Assembly (NCBI RefSeq): GCF_001068775.1
Contig: NZ_JWAJ01000077.1
Span: forward strand, 1 to 64,000
DNA length: 64,000 bases
Direction of reading: 5' to 3'
From: Streptococcus pseudopneumoniae
GTDB taxonomy: Bacteria; Bacillota; Bacilli; Lactobacillales; Streptococcaceae
The notes under the pieces were generated by a model. That model saw nothing but the letters and a program-made list of their open reading frames with translations, was not told the origin of the DNA and made no database searches. The position numbers were made by a program, and so were the translations under genes. Below are positions 8,648 through 18,317 of this stretch, piece after piece. Position 1 is the first letter of the stretch. Each line of letters starts with the position of its first letter.

Positions 8648-10015
8648 ATGAATCTAAAAGTCAAACAAAAAATTCCATTAAAAATCAAGCGCATGGGGAT
8701 TAACGGGGAAGGAATTGGTTTTTTCCAGAAAACCCTCGTTTTTGTTCCAGGAGCCCTCAAGGGAGAAGATATCTATTGTCAGGTGACTTCTGTTAAGCGT
8801 AACTACGTTGAGGCCAAACTGCTTGAGGTTAATAAAAAATCTAAGTTTCGAGTAGTCCCAGACTGTACTATCTATAATGAGTGTGGTGGCTGTCAAATCA
8901 TGCATCTGCATTATGACAAGCAGCTGGAGTTCAAAACAGATCTCCTTCATCAAGCTCTGAAGAAATTTGAACCTGCAGGCTACGAAAACTATGAAATTAG
9001 ACCAACCATTGGCATGCAGGAGCCTAAGTATTATCGGGCTAAACTGCAATTCCAAACTCGAAAGTTTAAAGGCCAAGTTAAGGCGGGATTATATGCTCAA
9101 AATTCGCATGATCTGGTTGAATTAAAAGACTGTCTGGTTCAAGACAAGGAGACACAAGCGATTGCCAACCGCATTGCTGAACTCTTGACCTATCATCAAA
9201 TTCCGATTACGGATGAACGGAAAATTCTTGGAGTTCGAACTATCATGGTTCGTCGAGCACGGAAAACTGGGCAGGTTCAAATCATTATCGTCACTAATCG
9301 CCAGTTGAACTTGACTCTCTTAGTTCAAGACCTAGTCAAGGATTTTCCAGAAGTGGTGACAGTTGCAGTCAATACCAATACTGCGAAAACCAGTGAGATT
9401 TATGGAGACAAGACCGAGATTATTTGGGGTCAAGATAGTATACGCGAGGGTGTTCTTGACTATGAATTTTCTCTTTCACCACGAGCTTTTTACCAGCTCA
9501 ATCCTGAACAGACTGAAATTCTCTATAGTGAAGCCGTTAAGGCCTTGGACGTGACTGAGGACGACCATCTGATTGATGCTTATTGTGGTGTTGGGACCAT
9601 TGGTTTTGCCTTTGCTAAGAAAGTCAAAAGCTTGAGAGGGATGGATATTATTCCAGAAGCTATTGAGGATGCCAAAGAAAATGCCCAGCGCATGGGTTAT
9701 ACCAATACTCACTATGAGGCTGGAACTGCAGAAGAAATCATCCCTCGTTGGTACAAGGAAGGCTATCGTGCCGATGCCTTGATTGTAGACCCGCCTCGTA
9801 CCGGTTTAGATGACAAACTCTTGGATACCATCGTTAAATACGCTCCTGAAAAGATGGTCTACATTTCCTGCAATGTATCTACCTTGGCGCGCGATTTAGT
9901 CCGTTTGGTAAAGGTCTATGATCTACACTATATCCAGTCTGTTGATATGTTTCCACACACGGCTAGGACAGAAGCAGTGGTCAAATTGACTAGGAGAAAG
10001 CCAGCTTCTAAATAA
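8648..10015 (+). CDS. rlmCD: 23S rRNA (uracil-C5)-methyltransferase RlmCD
   Basis: This 455-residue RumA/TrmA-family enzyme makes 5-methyluridine in 23S rRNA. The streptococcal enzyme modifies two sites (U747 and U1939 by E. coli numbering). A TRAM RNA-binding domain (about 1-65) is followed by iron-sulfur cysteines in [10 protein letters not shown] (about 75-84). The SAM-binding motif is [14 protein letters not shown] (about 310), and [13 protein letters not shown] lies near 380. The catalytic Cys is in [12 protein letters not shown] (about 408). A convergent partner is absent; it is divergent from the recX operon. Confidence 0.93.
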   Translation: MNLKVKQKIPLKIKRMGINGEGIGFFQKTLVFVPGALKGEDIYCQVTSVKRNYVEAKLLEVNKKSKFRVVPDCTIYNECGGCQIMHLHYDKQLEFKTDLLHQALKKFEPAGYENYEIRPTIGMQEPKYYRAKLQFQTRKFKGQVKAGLYAQNSHDLVELKDCLVQDKETQAIANRIAELLTYHQIPITDERKILGVRTIMVRRARKTGQVQIIIVTNRQLNLTLLVQDLVKDFPEVVTVAVNTNTAKTSEIYGDKTEIIWGQDSIREGVLDYEFSLSPRAFYQLNPEQTEILYSEAVKALDVTEDDHLIDAYCGVGTIGFAFAKKVKSLRGMDIIPEAIEDAKENAQRMGYTNTHYEAGTAEEIIPRWYKEGYRADALIVDPPRTGLDDKLLDTIVKYAPEKMVYISCNVSTLARDLVRLVKVYDLHYIQSVDMFPHTARTEAVVKLTRRKPASK

Positions 10016-10068
10016 AAACGGCAACTGGAAAGTTTTTGAAAAGAAGACTTCTAGTTACAGAGTAAGAT

Positions 10069-10097
10069 TTGCAAGCTATCTTTAAATATGATAAAAT
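10069..10097 (+). promoter_or_regulatory. Promoter of tpiA
   Basis: TTGCAA (10069-10074), a 17-bp spacer and TGA-TAAAAT (10092-10097) form a strong extended -10 promoter. Confidence 0.7.
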
Positions 10098-10132
10098 AAG
10101 TAGAAAATAAAATGAAAAAAGAGGTATGTGAA

Positions 10133-10891
10133 ATGTCACGTAAACCATTTATCGCTGGTAACTGGAAAATGAACAAAAACCCAGAAGAAGCAAAAGCATT
10201 TGTTGAAGCAGTAGCATCAAAACTTCCTTCAGCAGACCTTGTTGAAGCTGGTATTGCAGTTCCTGCACTTGACTTGACAACTGTTCTTGCTGCTGCTAAA
10301 GGTTCAAACCTTAAAGTTGCTGCTCAAAACTGCTACTTTGAAAATGCAGGTGCTTTCACAGGTGAAACTAGCCCACAAGTTTTGAAAGAAATCGGTACTG
10401 ACTATGTTGTGATCGGTCACTCAGAACGCCGTGACTACTTCCACGAAACAGATGAAGATATCAACAAAAAAGCAAAAGCAATCTTTGCAAACGGTATGCT
10501 TCCAATCATCTGTTGTGGTGAGTCACTTGAAACTTACGAAGCAGGAAAAGCTGCTGAATTCGTAGGTGCTCAAGTTTCAGCTGCTCTTGCAGGATTGACT
10601 GCAGAACAAGTAGCTTCATCAGTTATCGCTTATGAGCCAATCTGGGCTATCGGTACTGGTAAATCAGCTTCGCAAGACGATGCACAAAAAATGTGTAAAG
10701 TTGTTCGTGACGTTGTAGCAGCTGACTTTGGTCAAGAAGTAGCTGATAAAGTACGTGTTCAATACGGTGGTTCAGTTAAACCTGAAAACGTTGCAGAATA
10801 CATGGCTTGTCCAGACGTTGACGGAGCTCTTGTTGGTGGTGCATCACTTGATCCAGAAAGCTTCTTGGCATTGCTTGACTTTGTAAAATAA
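10133..10891 (+). CDS. tpiA: Triosephosphate isomerase
   Basis: This 252-residue glycolytic enzyme interconverts dihydroxyacetone phosphate and glyceraldehyde 3-phosphate. NWKMN near residue 10 carries the active-site Lys, GHSERR (about 95-100) the His, and [10 protein letters not shown] (about 167-176) the catalytic Glu and flexible loop. The start is set at MSRKPF because a GAGGT ribosome site precedes it; an in-frame ATG 21 bases upstream would sit before that site. Codon choice is highly biased, as expected of an abundant protein. It has its own promoter and terminator. Confidence 0.96.
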   Translation: MSRKPFIAGNWKMNKNPEEAKAFVEAVASKLPSADLVEAGIAVPALDLTTVLAAAKGSNLKVAAQNCYFENAGAFTGETSPQVLKEIGTDYVVIGHSERRDYFHETDEDINKKAKAIFANGMLPIICCGESLETYEAGKAAEFVGAQVSAALAGLTAEQVASSVIAYEPIWAIGTGKSASQDDAQKMCKVVRDVVAADFGQEVADKVRVQYGGSVKPENVAEYMACPDVDGALVGGASLDPESFLALLDFVK

Positions 10892-10906
10892 GCTTCAAAT
10901 ATCTGA

Positions 10907-10953
10907 GACAGACAGTTTCCTCACTCGAGGTTAAGACTGCCTGTCTTCTTTTT
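10907..10953 (+). terminator. Terminator after tpiA
   Basis: GACAGACAGT pairs with ACTGCCTGTC (one wobble) around a 19-nt loop, followed by TTCTTTTT. Confidence 0.8.
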
Positions 10954-10962
10954 AGTAAAAAG

Positions 10963-10985
10963 GCGTGCGAAAGCACGCTCTTTTC
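10963..10985 (+). terminator. GAAA-tetraloop hairpin before the ABC exporter operon
   Basis: GCGTGC-GAAA-GCACGC followed by TCTTTTCT lies between the tpiA terminator and the ABC gene. It may act as a second terminator or attenuator. Confidence 0.55.
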
Positions 10986-11015
10986 TGCATTTTGAATGAA
11001 AAAGAAAGGAGAATT

Positions 11016-12752
11016 ATGCTTTATATTTGGTCTTATCTCAAACGTTATCCCAAGTGGTTAGTGTTAGACTTCTTCGGAGCTATTTTCTTTGTGATTGTCA
11101 ATCTTGGGCTACCGACTGTTCTTGCTCGCATGATTGACCAGGGAATCAACCAAGGTGACCAGGATAAACTCTATTTTTGGGCTATCGTAATGTTGGTTAT
11201 TATCGTCTTGGGGACATTTGGGCGGGTTGTTCTATCCTATGCTGCTAGTAAATTGACCACCAACATGGTTAAGGACATGCGAAATGATGTTTATGCTAAA
11301 TTACAAGAGTATTCTCATCACGAATATGAACAAATTGGAGTTTCTTCATTGGTTACTCGTATTACTAGTGATGCCTTTGTCCTTATGCAGTTTGCAGAGC
11401 AGACGCTTAAATTGGGTGTTATCACTCCCATGATGATGCTGTCGAGTATTCTCATGATTTTCTTAACTAGTCCCTCACTAGCCTGGATTGTCGCTTTTTC
11501 AGTTCCTTTTCTAGCTGTAGTAGTCCTTTATGTGGCAGTGAAAACGCGCCCCTTATCTGAAAAACAACAGAAAACACTGGACAAGATTAACCAATATGTC
11601 CGTGAAAATTTGATGGGTTTGCGTGTTATTCGTGCCTTTGCTCGTGAAGACTTCCAAGAAAATCGTTTCGAAGAGAAAAATGCCATCTATGCGGATAATT
11701 CGAATCGTTTGTTCAAATTGACTGGTTTGACGGAGCCACTTTTTGTGCAAATCATTATTGCTATGATTGTAGCTATCGTTTGGTTTGCTTTGGATCCTCT
11801 CAAACAGGGAAGTTTGCAGATTGGGGATTTGGTGGCCTTTATCGAGTATAGTTTCCACGCTCTCTTGTCCTTCCTTTTCTTGTCAAACCTCTTTACCATG
11901 TATCCGCGGACCGCTGTCTCTAGTGAGCGCTTGAAGGAAATCATGGATATGCCGATTTCCATTGATCCAAATGAGGACGGAATTCAAGAGACTGAAACTC
12001 ATGGTTATCTAGAATTTGATAATGTAACCTTTGTCTATCCTGGAGAAACAGAGAGTCCTGTTTTGCATAATATTTCCTTTACTGCTAAACCAGGAGAAAC
12101 CATTGCTTTTATCGGTTCAACTGGGTCAGGTAAGTCGACCCTGGTTCAATTGATTCCACGTTTCTATGATGTTACTCTGGGGAAAATTAAGGTCGATGGT
12201 GTAGATGTTCGAGATTATCGACTCAAATCACTCCGCCAGAAGATTGGGTTTATTCCCCAAAAGGCCTTGCTCTTTACTGGGACTATCGCAGACAATCTCC
12301 GCTATGGGAAAGAAGATGCCAGTCATGAGGACTTGCACCAAGCAGCTGATGTAGCCCAAGCCAAAGACTTTATCGAAAGTCGAGAAGAAGGTTTTGCAAC
12401 TCATCTGGCTGAAGGGGGAAGCAACCTATCTGGTGGTCAGAAACAACGCTTGTCGATTGCCCGAGCAGTCATCAAGGGTCCAGATATCTACATTTTTGAT
12501 GATTCTTTCTCAGCCTTGGACTACCGTACAGATGCTATCTTGCGCCGTCGTCTCAAGGAAGTGACGCAAGATGCTACAGTATTGATTGTTGCGCAACGTG
12601 TTGGAACTATCATGGATGCTGACCAGATTATCGTCCTTGATAAGGGTGAAATTGTTGGTCGTGGCCGTCATGAAGAATTGATGGAAACAAATGACATCTA
12701 TCGAGAAATTGCTGAGTCGCAGTTGAAAAATGCGTCTCTGACAGAAGAATAG
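11016..12752 (+). CDS. ABC exporter half-transporter, degenerate-site subunit
   Basis: This 578-residue protein has an N-terminal six-helix type IV exporter domain (about 1-310) and a C-terminal ATPase. Walker A GSTGSGKST lies near 366 and signature LSGGQKQR near 471. The Walker B region reads IYIFDDS, with Asp in place of the catalytic Glu, and the switch reads VAQRVG, with Gln in place of His. That pattern marks the non-catalytic site of heterodimeric exporters of the LmrC/TM287/PatA kind. The start is placed at MLYIWSY behind AAGGAG. It is followed after 10 bases by its partner. Substrate unknown; multidrug export is plausible. Confidence 0.88.
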   Translation: MLYIWSYLKRYPKWLVLDFFGAIFFVIVNLGLPTVLARMIDQGINQGDQDKLYFWAIVMLVIIVLGTFGRVVLSYAASKLTTNMVKDMRNDVYAKLQEYSHHEYEQIGVSSLVTRITSDAFVLMQFAEQTLKLGVITPMMMLSSILMIFLTSPSLAWIVAFSVPFLAVVVLYVAVKTRPLSEKQQKTLDKINQYVRENLMGLRVIRAFAREDFQENRFEEKNAIYADNSNRLFKLTGLTEPLFVQIIIAMIVAIVWFALDPLKQGSLQIGDLVAFIEYSFHALLSFLFLSNLFTMYPRTAVSSERLKEIMDMPISIDPNEDGIQETETHGYLEFDNVTFVYPGETESPVLHNISFTAKPGETIAFIGSTGSGKSTLVQLIPRFYDVTLGKIKVDGVDVRDYRLKSLRQKIGFIPQKALLFTGTIADNLRYGKEDASHEDLHQAADVAQAKDFIESREEGFATHLAEGGSNLSGGQKQRLSIARAVIKGPDIYIFDDSFSALDYRTDAILRRRLKEVTQDATVLIVAQRVGTIMDADQIIVLDKGEIVGRGRHEELMETNDIYREIAESQLKNASLTEE

Positions 12753-12762
12753 GAGGTAAAGG

Positions 12763-14544
12763 ATGAAACAACAATCTAGTCTAGCTCGTCTATGGAGCTA
12801 TTTAAAAGCCTACCGTTTTTCTGTTTTCTTTGCAGTCTTCTTGAAAATAGTCAGCGTCATTATGAGTGTTATCGAGCCTTTTGTATTAGGGCTTGCTATC
12901 ACAGAATTAACCAGCAATCTTCTTGATATGGCAAATGGTGTTGCAGGAGCAGGGATTAATACCAGCTATATCGCAGTGATTCTGGTAATCTATCTCTTGC
13001 GTGGCCTTTTTTATGAGTTGGGGTCTTATTACTCAAACTACTTCATGACCAATGCGGTGCAGTCCATGATACAGGATTTGCGAAATGAAATGAGCGAAAA
13101 AATCAACCGCATCCCTGTGTCTTACTTTGACAAGCACCAATTTGGGGATTTGCTGGGACGTTTTACTAGCGATGTAGAGACCGTATCTAATGCACTTCAA
13201 CAATCCTTCTTGCAGATTGTCAACGCAGTCTTTACCATTCTTTTTGTTATGGGAATGGTCCTCTATCTAAATCTTCAGCTGGCTATCATTGTTATCTTGT
13301 CGATTCCGATTACTTATTTTGGTGCTAAAACGATTCTGAATCGTTCGCAGCCGTACTTTAAACAGCAGGCAGCTATATTGGGACGAATGAATGGATTTGT
13401 ACAGGAAAACTTAACAGGTTTCAATGTTTTAAAACTTTTCGGGCGCGAAGAAAATTCTCAAGAAAGATTTGAAAAGATTACGGATGAATTGCAACAAGTC
13501 GGATTCAAGGCGAGTTTTATTTCAGGATTGATGATGCCTGCCCTTCACATCGTGTCTGATTTAACTTACCTAATAGTTGCTGTCTTAGGTGGTTTGCAGG
13601 TTATTGCAGGGCGCTTGACGATCGGTAATATGCAAGCTTTCGTTCAGTATGTGTGGCAGGTCAGTCAACCGATACAAAACATTACTCAATTAGCAGGGCA
13701 AATACAAAGTGCTAAGTCTTCGCTTGACCGTGTCTTTGAAGTTCTAGATGAACAGGAAGAAGTCCAAACTGCTGAAGCGAAAGAACTAGCACCATTGACA
13801 GGTCAAGTTAGTTTCAAAAATGTCGATTTCCAATATGTAAAAAATAAACCATTGATTCGCAATTTTAATTTAGATGTTGAACCTGGAGAGATGGTAGCTA
13901 TCGTTGGACCTACTGGAGCAGGGAAAACAACCTTGATTAACCTTCTCATGCGTTTTTACGATGTGACAGCTGGTGCCATTTTAGTGGATGGACAAGATAT
14001 TCGAGACTTGTCTCGTCAGGACTATCGTCGCCAGTTTGGGATGGTCTTACAGGATGCTTGGCTTTATGAAGGCAGTATCAAGGAAAATCTTCGCTTTGGA
14101 AATCTTGAGGCAACTGACGAGGAAATCGTTGAAGCTGCTAAGGCTGCAAATGTGGATCACTTTATCCGCACCCTTCCTGGTGGCTATAACATGGAGATGA
14201 ACCAAGAGTCAAGTAATATTTCTCTTGGACAAAAACAGTTGTTAACCATCGCGCGTGCACTCTTGGCGGATCCTAAAATCTTAATTTTGGACGAAGCAAC
14301 TTCTTCAGTTGACACTCGTCTAGAACTTTTGATTCAAAAGGCTATGAAACGTTTGATGAAGGGGAGAACAAGCTTTGTCATTGCTCACCGTCTTTCGACA
14401 ATTCAGGAAGCTGATAAGATTTTGGTACTTAAAGATGGACAGATAATCGAACAGGGAAATCATGAAAGTCTTTTAGCTGCAAAAGGTTTCTATTATGATC
14501 TTTATCAAAGTCAATTTTCTAGTAAAAACAGTGAAAATAGCTAG
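12763..14544 (+). CDS. ABC exporter half-transporter, catalytic-site subunit
   Basis: This 593-residue partner of the preceding gene has an N-terminal membrane domain and a C-terminal ATPase. Walker A GPTGAGKTT lies near 381, Walker B ILDEATSSVD near 507 with the canonical Glu, and AHRLST near 540. Its signature motif is degenerate (ISLGQKQ), the mirror image of the partner. The two together give one competent and one degenerate ATP site. The ribosome site is GGAGG, 10 bases after the upstream stop. No clear terminator follows before the dpr promoter. Confidence 0.88.
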   Translation: MKQQSSLARLWSYLKAYRFSVFFAVFLKIVSVIMSVIEPFVLGLAITELTSNLLDMANGVAGAGINTSYIAVILVIYLLRGLFYELGSYYSNYFMTNAVQSMIQDLRNEMSEKINRIPVSYFDKHQFGDLLGRFTSDVETVSNALQQSFLQIVNAVFTILFVMGMVLYLNLQLAIIVILSIPITYFGAKTILNRSQPYFKQQAAILGRMNGFVQENLTGFNVLKLFGREENSQERFEKITDELQQVGFKASFISGLMMPALHIVSDLTYLIVAVLGGLQVIAGRLTIGNMQAFVQYVWQVSQPIQNITQLAGQIQSAKSSLDRVFEVLDEQEEVQTAEAKELAPLTGQVSFKNVDFQYVKNKPLIRNFNLDVEPGEMVAIVGPTGAGKTTLINLLMRFYDVTAGAILVDGQDIRDLSRQDYRRQFGMVLQDAWLYEGSIKENLRFGNLEATDEEIVEAAKAANVDHFIRTLPGGYNMEMNQESSNISLGQKQLLTIARALLADPKILILDEATSSVDTRLELLIQKAMKRLMKGRTSFVIAHRLSTIQEADKILVLKDGQIIEQGNHESLLAAKGFYYDLYQSQFSSKNSENS

Positions 14545-14611
14545 GATAAATAGCCACTCATTTTCTTAAATTATCAGTCAATTAGAACTTTTTTAATATG
14601 GGTTAATTTTC

Positions 14612-14640
14612 TTGCTTTTGTCTACTAGGTGTAGTATACT
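14612..14640 (+). promoter_or_regulatory. Promoter of dpr
   Basis: TTGCTT (14612-14617) and TATACT (14635-14640) are 17 bp apart, about 54 bases ahead of the start codon. Confidence 0.6.
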
Positions 14641-14693
14641 GAGATAGTAATCAATAAATATGGTTGCAAAAATAATATTATGAGGTGAGAAAA

Positions 14694-15212
14694 ATGGTAG
14701 AATTGAAAAAAGATGCATTAAAAGACGTAACAACATTATCTAAATCAGCGCCTGAAGCGCTAGCAAAAACAAAGGAAGTGCTTAACCAAGCAGTAGCAGA
14801 CTTGTATGTGGCTCACATTGCCCTTCACCAAGTACACTGGTACATGCGTGGTCGTGGTTTCCAAGTATGGCATCCTAAGATGGATGAATACATGGATAGC
14901 CTTGATGGTTACCTTGATGAAATCAGCGAACGCTTGATTACACTTGGTGGCAAACCATACTCTACATTGACAGAATTTCTTCAACACAGTGAAATCGAAG
15001 AAGAAGTTGGAGAATTCCGTAATGTAGAAGAAAGTTTGGAACGTGTTCTTGAAATTTATCGTTACCTCATCACTCTTTTCCAAAAAGCTTTGGATGTAAC
15101 AGATGAAGAAGGTGATGATGTAACCAATGATATCTTCGTTGGTGCTAAGGCAGACCTTGAAAAAACAGTCTGGATGCTTGCAGCAGAATTAGGACAAGCA
15201 CCTGGTTTGTAA
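14694..15212 (+). CDS. dpr: Dps-like peroxide resistance protein Dpr
   Basis: This 172-residue ferritin-fold protein forms a 12-subunit shell that oxidises and stores iron, limiting Fenton damage in catalase-less streptococci. The inter-subunit ferroxidase ligands are recognisable in [16 protein letters not shown] (about 44-59) and [18 protein letters not shown] (about 64-81). GTG at 14685 is in frame, but ATG at 14694 has the GAGGTG ribosome site at proper distance and is chosen. It has its own promoter and terminator. Regulation by PerR or another redox regulator is known in related species, but I see no clear box here. Confidence 0.92.
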   Translation: MVELKKDALKDVTTLSKSAPEALAKTKEVLNQAVADLYVAHIALHQVHWYMRGRGFQVWHPKMDEYMDSLDGYLDEISERLITLGGKPYSTLTEFLQHSEIEEEVGEFRNVEESLERVLEIYRYLITLFQKALDVTDEEGDDVTNDIFVGAKADLEKTVWMLAAELGQAPGL

Positions 15213-15230
15213 GATACTCTATTTTGTCAA

Positions 15231-15260
15231 AAATCCGTAGAAGTTTTCTACGGATTTTTT
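15231..15260 (+). terminator. Terminator after dpr
   Basis: A perfect 12-bp stem AAATCCGTAGAA/TTCTACGGATTT with a 3-nt loop ends in Ts. Confidence 0.92.
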
Positions 15261-15339
15261 CTATTCAGGAGGGCATTCCAAAACAGTCTTTTTTGAAGAT
15301 TTTTGATAAAATAGAACTATCAATGAAAAGGATGAAAGC

Positions 15340-15846
15340 ATGACAAAGAAAATCGTAGCCATTTGGGCTCAAGATGAAAAGGGTGTGATCGGAAAAGAGG
15401 ATCGCTTGCCATGGCATTTGCCAGCAGAGTTAAAACATTTTAAAGAAACAACCTTGAATCATGCCATTTTAATGGGTCGTGTAACCTTTGATGGGATGGG
15501 ACGACGATTGCTTCCAGGACGTGAGACTCTGATTTTGACGCGCAATCCTGAAGAGTCAATTGAGGGGACTCTGGTTTTCCAAAATGTTGAGGATGTTTTA
15601 GACTGGTACCATCATCAGGCTAAGAATCTCTATATCATTGGTGGCAAGCAGATTTTTCAGCTTTTTGAACCTTATCTCGATGAGATTATTGTGACACAAA
15701 TTCATGCTCAAGTTGAAGGGGATACCTATTTCCCAGAAGATTTTGACTTGACTGCTTTTGAGACTGTTTCAAGCAAATCTTATTCCAAAGATGAGAAAAA
15801 TGTCTATGATTTTACCATTGAATACAGAAAGAGAAAGGAAGTCTAA
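15340..15846 (+). CDS. folA: Dihydrofolate reductase
   Basis: This 168-residue enzyme reduces dihydrofolate to tetrahydrofolate with NADPH and is the trimethoprim target. Conserved parts are [21 protein letters not shown] (split: glycine-rich loop, PWHLP and the active-site acidic residue, about 12-32), LMGRVTFDG (about 46-54) and the cofactor segment YIIGGKQIF (about 98-106). It is followed, with a 1-base overlap, by a 56-residue membrane protein and then clpX. No other folate genes are adjacent. Confidence 0.95.
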   Translation: MTKKIVAIWAQDEKGVIGKEDRLPWHLPAELKHFKETTLNHAILMGRVTFDGMGRRLLPGRETLILTRNPEESIEGTLVFQNVEDVLDWYHHQAKNLYIIGGKQIFQLFEPYLDEIIVTQIHAQVEGDTYFPEDFDLTAFETVSSKSYSKDEKNVYDFTIEYRKRKEV

Positions 15847-16016
15847 TGGAGCGTAGTATTTTTGGTTTTTTCACAGCTCTTTTGTGTGCTGTCTGTCTTG
15901 TGGCTGGATCACACGCTTTTCGTAAAAAGCGCTACGGACTTGCTACTCTACTTTGGCTTAATGCTTTTACAAACTTGGTGAATAGCATTCATGCTTTTTA
16001 TATGACCTTATTTTAG
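15846..16016 (+). CDS. Small two-helix membrane protein between folA and clpX
   Basis: This 56-residue ORF starts on the last A of the folA stop (TAATG). It begins [19 protein letters not shown] and ends FYMTLF. Residues about 4-22 and 33-54 are hydrophobic, with a basic FRKKR turn between them, so a hairpin membrane protein is likely. It sits in the folA-clpX operon with about 31 bases to clpX. I recall a conserved hypothetical of this size at the same place in S. pneumoniae. Function unknown. Confidence 0.75.
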   Translation: MERSIFGFFTALLCAVCLVAGSHAFRKKRYGLATLLWLNAFTNLVNSIHAFYMTLF

Positions 16017-16047
16017 ATAGAAAAATCATTTAGAACGGAAGGGAATC

Positions 16048-17280
16048 ATGCCTACAAATAGGAAAAATGATATGATGGTTTATTGCTCATTTTGTGGCAA
16101 AAGCCAAGAAGAAGTTAAAAAAATAATCGCTGGGAACAACGCCTTTATCTGTAATGAATGTGTGGAGTTGGCCCAGGAAATTATTCGTGAGGAGTTGGCT
16201 GAGGAAGTCTTGGCAGACTTGTCTGAAGTACCAAAACCAATCGAACTCTTAAACATCTTGAACCACTATGTGATTGGTCAAGATCGTGCCAAACGTGCTT
16301 TGGCAGTTGCTGTATATAACCACTACAAACGCATCAATTTCCATGACACTCGTGAAGAATCAGAAGATGTGGATTTGCAAAAGTCAAACATTTTGATGAT
16401 TGGTCCAACTGGTTCAGGGAAGACTTTCCTTGCTCAAACTCTTGCTCGAAGTTTGAATGTACCATTTGCTATTGCTGATGCAACAGCCCTTACTGAGGCT
16501 GGTTATGTAGGTGAGGACGTGGAAAATATCCTCCTCAAACTCTTGCAGGCAGCTGATTTTAACATCGAACGTGCAGAACGTGGAATTATCTACGTAGACG
16601 AAATCGACAAGATTGCTAAGAAGAGCGAGAACGTTTCTATCACACGTGATGTTTCTGGTGAAGGTGTGCAACAAGCCCTCCTCAAGATTATCGAGGGAAC
16701 TGTAGCTAGCGTGCCACCTCAAGGCGGACGCAAACATCCACAACAAGAAATGATTCAAGTGGACACTAAGAATATCCTCTTTATCGTGGGTGGTGCCTTC
16801 GATGGCATCGAAGAGATTGTCAAACAGCGTCTTGGTGAAAAAGTTATCGGCTTTGGACAAAACAACAAGGCTATTGACGAAAACAGCTCTTATATGCAAG
16901 AAATCATCGCAGAAGATATTCAAAAGTTCGGAATTATTCCTGAGTTAATTGGACGCTTGCCTGTCTTTGCAACCTTGGAGCAGTTGACCGTAGATGATTT
17001 GGTTCGCATCTTGAAGGAACCAAGAAATGCCTTGGTCAAACAATACCAGACCTTGCTTTCTTATGATGATGTTGAGTTAGAATTTGACGACGAAGCCCTC
17101 CAGGAAATTGCTAACAAAGCCATCGAACGCAAAACTGGTGCGCGTGGTCTTCGCTCAATCATCGAAGAAACCATGCTAGACGTTATGTTTGAAGTTCCAA
17201 GTCAAGAAAATGTGAAAACTGTTCGTATTACAAAAGAAGCAGTCAATGGAACGGCTAAGCCAATCCTAGAGACAGCCTAG
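16048..17280 (+). CDS. clpX: ATP-dependent Clp protease ATP-binding subunit ClpX
   Basis: This 410-residue AAA+ unfoldase feeds substrates to ClpP. The N-terminal zinc-binding domain has Cys13, Cys16, Cys35 and Cys38. Walker A GPTGSGKT lies near 118-125 and Walker [10 protein letters not shown] near 185. RKHPQQEM and the IGF-type ClpP loop (KVIGFGQ, about 267-273) are present. Length is standard. It overlaps closely with ysxC downstream (8 bases), a conserved Firmicute pairing. Confidence 0.97.
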   Translation: MPTNRKNDMMVYCSFCGKSQEEVKKIIAGNNAFICNECVELAQEIIREELAEEVLADLSEVPKPIELLNILNHYVIGQDRAKRALAVAVYNHYKRINFHDTREESEDVDLQKSNILMIGPTGSGKTFLAQTLARSLNVPFAIADATALTEAGYVGEDVENILLKLLQAADFNIERAERGIIYVDEIDKIAKKSENVSITRDVSGEGVQQALLKIIEGTVASVPPQGGRKHPQQEMIQVDTKNILFIVGGAFDGIEEIVKQRLGEKVIGFGQNNKAIDENSSYMQEIIAEDIQKFGIIPELIGRLPVFATLEQLTVDDLVRILKEPRNALVKQYQTLLSYDDVELEFDDEALQEIANKAIERKTGARGLRSIIEETMLDVMFEVPSQENVKTVRITKEAVNGTAKPILETA

Positions 17281-17288
17281 AGGTGACT

Positions 17289-17876
17289 ATGGAAATCAAT
17301 ACACACAATGCTGAGATTTTGCTGAGTGCAGCTAACAAGTCCCACTATCCGCAAGATGAACTTCCTGAGATTGCTCTTGCAGGTCGCTCAAATGTTGGTA
17401 AATCAAGCTTTATCAATACCATGCTTAATCGTAAGAATCTAGCTCGTACTTCTGGGAAACCAGGAAAAACACAACTACTCAATTTCTTTAATATTGATGA
17501 TAAGATGCGTTTTGTGGATGTGCCTGGTTATGGTTATGCCCGTGTTTCCAAAAAGGAACGTGAAAAATGGGGTCGTATGATTGAGGAATATTTAACTACT
17601 CGAGAAAATCTACGAGCGGTTGTTAGTCTCGTTGACCTTCGCCATGATCCATCGGCAGATGATGTACAGATGTACGAATTTCTTAAATATTATGAGATTC
17701 CTGTCATCATTGTGGCGACCAAGGCAGACAAGATTCCGCGTGGGAAATGGAACAAGCACGAATCAGCAATTAAAAAGAAATTAAACTTTGATCCAAGTGA
17801 TGATTTTATCCTCTTTTCATCCGTAACAAAAGCAGGAATGGACCAGGCTTGGGATGCTATTTTAGAGAAAATTTGA
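17289..17876 (+). CDS. ysxC: Ribosome biogenesis GTPase YsxC/EngB
   Basis: This 195-residue TrmE-Era-EngA-EngB family GTPase is needed for late 50S assembly. G1 is GRSNVGKS (32-39), G3 is DVPGYG (about 80), and G4 is TKAD (about 145). ATG at 17289 is chosen over the in-frame GTG at 17283 because the AGAGGT ribosome site precedes it and the family starts there. It is translated just after clpX. Confidence 0.95.
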   Translation: MEINTHNAEILLSAANKSHYPQDELPEIALAGRSNVGKSSFINTMLNRKNLARTSGKPGKTQLLNFFNIDDKMRFVDVPGYGYARVSKKEREKWGRMIEEYLTTRENLRAVVSLVDLRHDPSADDVQMYEFLKYYEIPVIIVATKADKIPRGKWNKHESAIKKKLNFDPSDDFILFSSVTKAGMDQAWDAILEKI

Positions 17877-17885
17877 GGAAATTGA

Positions 17886-18266
17886 ATGGCTAAAACAATC
17901 CATACAGACAAGGCTCCAAAGGCTATCGGACCTTATGTTCAAGGAAAAATCGTTGGCAATCTTTTGTTTGCTAGCGGTCAAGTGCCCCTATCTCCTGAAA
18001 CTGGAGAAATCGTAGGAGTGACCATCCAAGAACAGACAGAGCAAGTTTTGAAAAACATTGGCGCTATCTTGGCTGAAGCAGGAACTGATTTTGACCATGT
18101 GGTCAAAACAACCTGTTTCTTAAGCGATATGAACGATTTTGTACCCTTCAATGAGGTTTACCAAACAGCCTTTAAAGAGGAATTTCCAGCTCGTTCAGCT
18201 GTAGAAGTAGCTCGTCTACCTCGCGATGTAAAAATAGAAATTGAAGTCATCGCAGAGATTGGGTGA
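17886..18266 (+). CDS. ridA: RidA-family enamine/imine deaminase
   Basis: This 126-residue YjgF/YER057c/UK114 protein hydrolyses reactive enamine and imine intermediates released by PLP enzymes. Typical motifs are KAIGPYVQGKIVGNLLFASGQ (split: substrate entry and SGQ, about 12-32) and the catalytic Arg near the C-terminus in FPARSAVEVARLP (about 101-113). It lies 9 bases after ysxC and before a terminator-like hairpin. Confidence 0.92.
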   Translation: MAKTIHTDKAPKAIGPYVQGKIVGNLLFASGQVPLSPETGEIVGVTIQEQTEQVLKNIGAILAEAGTDFDHVVKTTCFLSDMNDFVPFNEVYQTAFKEEFPARSAVEVARLPRDVKIEIEVIAEIG

Positions 18267-18273
18267 GTTATTT

Positions 18274-18300
18274 GAAGTTTGGTTTTTCCAAACTTCTTTT
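18274..18300 (+). terminator. Terminator or attenuator between ridA and rapZ
   Basis: GAAGTTTGG-TTTTT-CCAAACTTC is a perfect stem followed by four T. rapZ starts 18 bases later without an obvious promoter, so partial read-through is likely. Confidence 0.8.
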
Positions 18301-18317
18301 GATATAAGGAGACAAAG

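Noticed and set aside
8593-8760. N-terminal extension of the APH-like protein by 56 residues
   Set aside because: It would run through the divergent rlmCD promoter and coding start. The family starts at MNTKIS and an ideal -10 lies just before it.
16414-16923. 169-codon ORF antisense to clpX
   Set aside because: It is a shadow of the biased codons of clpX; no start signal or motif.
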